This document shows positions 32,047 through 32,300 of a stretch of 32,300 bases of DNA, piece by piece; position 1 is the stretch's first letter; each line of letters starts with the position of its first letter. The translations under genes and the position numbers were made by a program. The stretch covers positions 1-32,300 of the forward strand of contig JAYMTF010000643.1 in NCBI GenBank assembly GCA_036897485.1. Reading direction: 5' to 3'. Below the pieces are notes generated by a model, which saw only the letters and a list, made by a program, of their open reading frames with translations, was not told the DNA's origin and ran no database searches. Source of the stretch: Pelargonium nanum (Eukaryota; Streptophyta; Magnoliopsida; Geraniales; Geraniaceae).

Positions 32047-32300
32047 GTAAGTTACCAAATTATTTATATTTTTCTTGAGACCTCCTTGTGCGTTTGATAG
32101 GTTTTACTAATCAGTTTTGAAAAATAGATAATTGCTAGTCTAGCCTATAGGAATTCCAATCTGTGGTTGCTATGACTTTAGAATACATCTTTTGTAAAGT
32201 TCCCGAAGGATAGATTGTTTATGTGGAAATATAAAAGGATAGATGATACGGGGGAGTGAGATAAATGGAGTGAAGAGAGTGGACACAAGAAATACGTGGT
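32047..32300 (+). other. Start of OZ-like intron 4
   Basis: Begins GTAAGT directly after the conserved WHCLQ start of the second zinc finger. No acceptor or coding signal is seen before the window ends. Confidence 0.7.

Noticed and set aside
1..32300. CRISPR arrays, operons, rRNA or tRNA genes
   Set aside because: Nothing of the kind is visible; repeats present are transposon-derived or microsatellites, and all genes are intron-bearing plant genes.

Overview
The window is eukaryotic nuclear DNA from a flowering plant, most likely a eudicot. Introns are AT-rich, almost all GT-AG and numerous, exons are short, there are plant-type transposon relics, and the three protein-coding genes have close plant homologues. 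I cannot name the species. All gene models below were assembled by hand from splice signals, phase continuity and homology recalled from memory; no transcript data were available.

Layout: (1) Positions 796-20374, plus strand: one 42-exon gene for a 1377-residue multidomain enzyme matching the plant 'ketose-bisphosphate aldolase class-II family protein' (Arabidopsis AT1G18270 type). It fuses two tandem 3-hydroxyisobutyrate-dehydrogenase-like modules, a DUF1537 four-carbon acid-sugar kinase and a class II aldolase. (2) 20375-21721: convergent intergenic spacer with a degraded repeat. (3) 21722-24715, minus strand: complete 11-exon coding region of VPS26C (DSCR3-like retromer/retriever arrestin-fold subunit, 318 residues). 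(4) 24716-27798: divergent intergenic/5' region with an LTR-retrotransposon relic, a duplicated segment of about 105 bp and several ambiguous exon-like signals. (5) 27799 to beyond the window end, plus strand: 5' part of an organelle-targeted RanBP2-type zinc-finger (OZ/VAR3-like) gene whose third intron carries a broken LINE.

The most interesting structure is in the first gene. The two dehydrogenase modules keep the same ten successive exon lengths (76, 81, 81, 77, 55, 49, 138, 82, 79, 47 nt) and the same intron phases, so the gene contains an exon-for-exon duplication with a period of 320 codons. Module 1 has lost the glycine-rich cofactor motif and other key residues, while module 2 keeps them. 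The same ancestral intron is non-canonical in both copies: GC-AG in module 1 and an apparent GT-TG in module 2. Two more GC-AG introns occur, one in the kinase part and one in VPS26C.

How the parts may work together: in bacteria, separate dehydrogenase, DUF1537 kinase and aldolase/decarboxylase proteins break down threonate and erythronate to dihydroxyacetone phosphate. L-threonate is a plant ascorbate breakdown product, so a one-polypeptide acid-sugar salvage enzyme in the cytosol is a reasonable inference, not shown by the sequence. VPS26C (endosomal sorting) and the OZ-like protein (organelle RNA metabolism) have no evident functional link to it.
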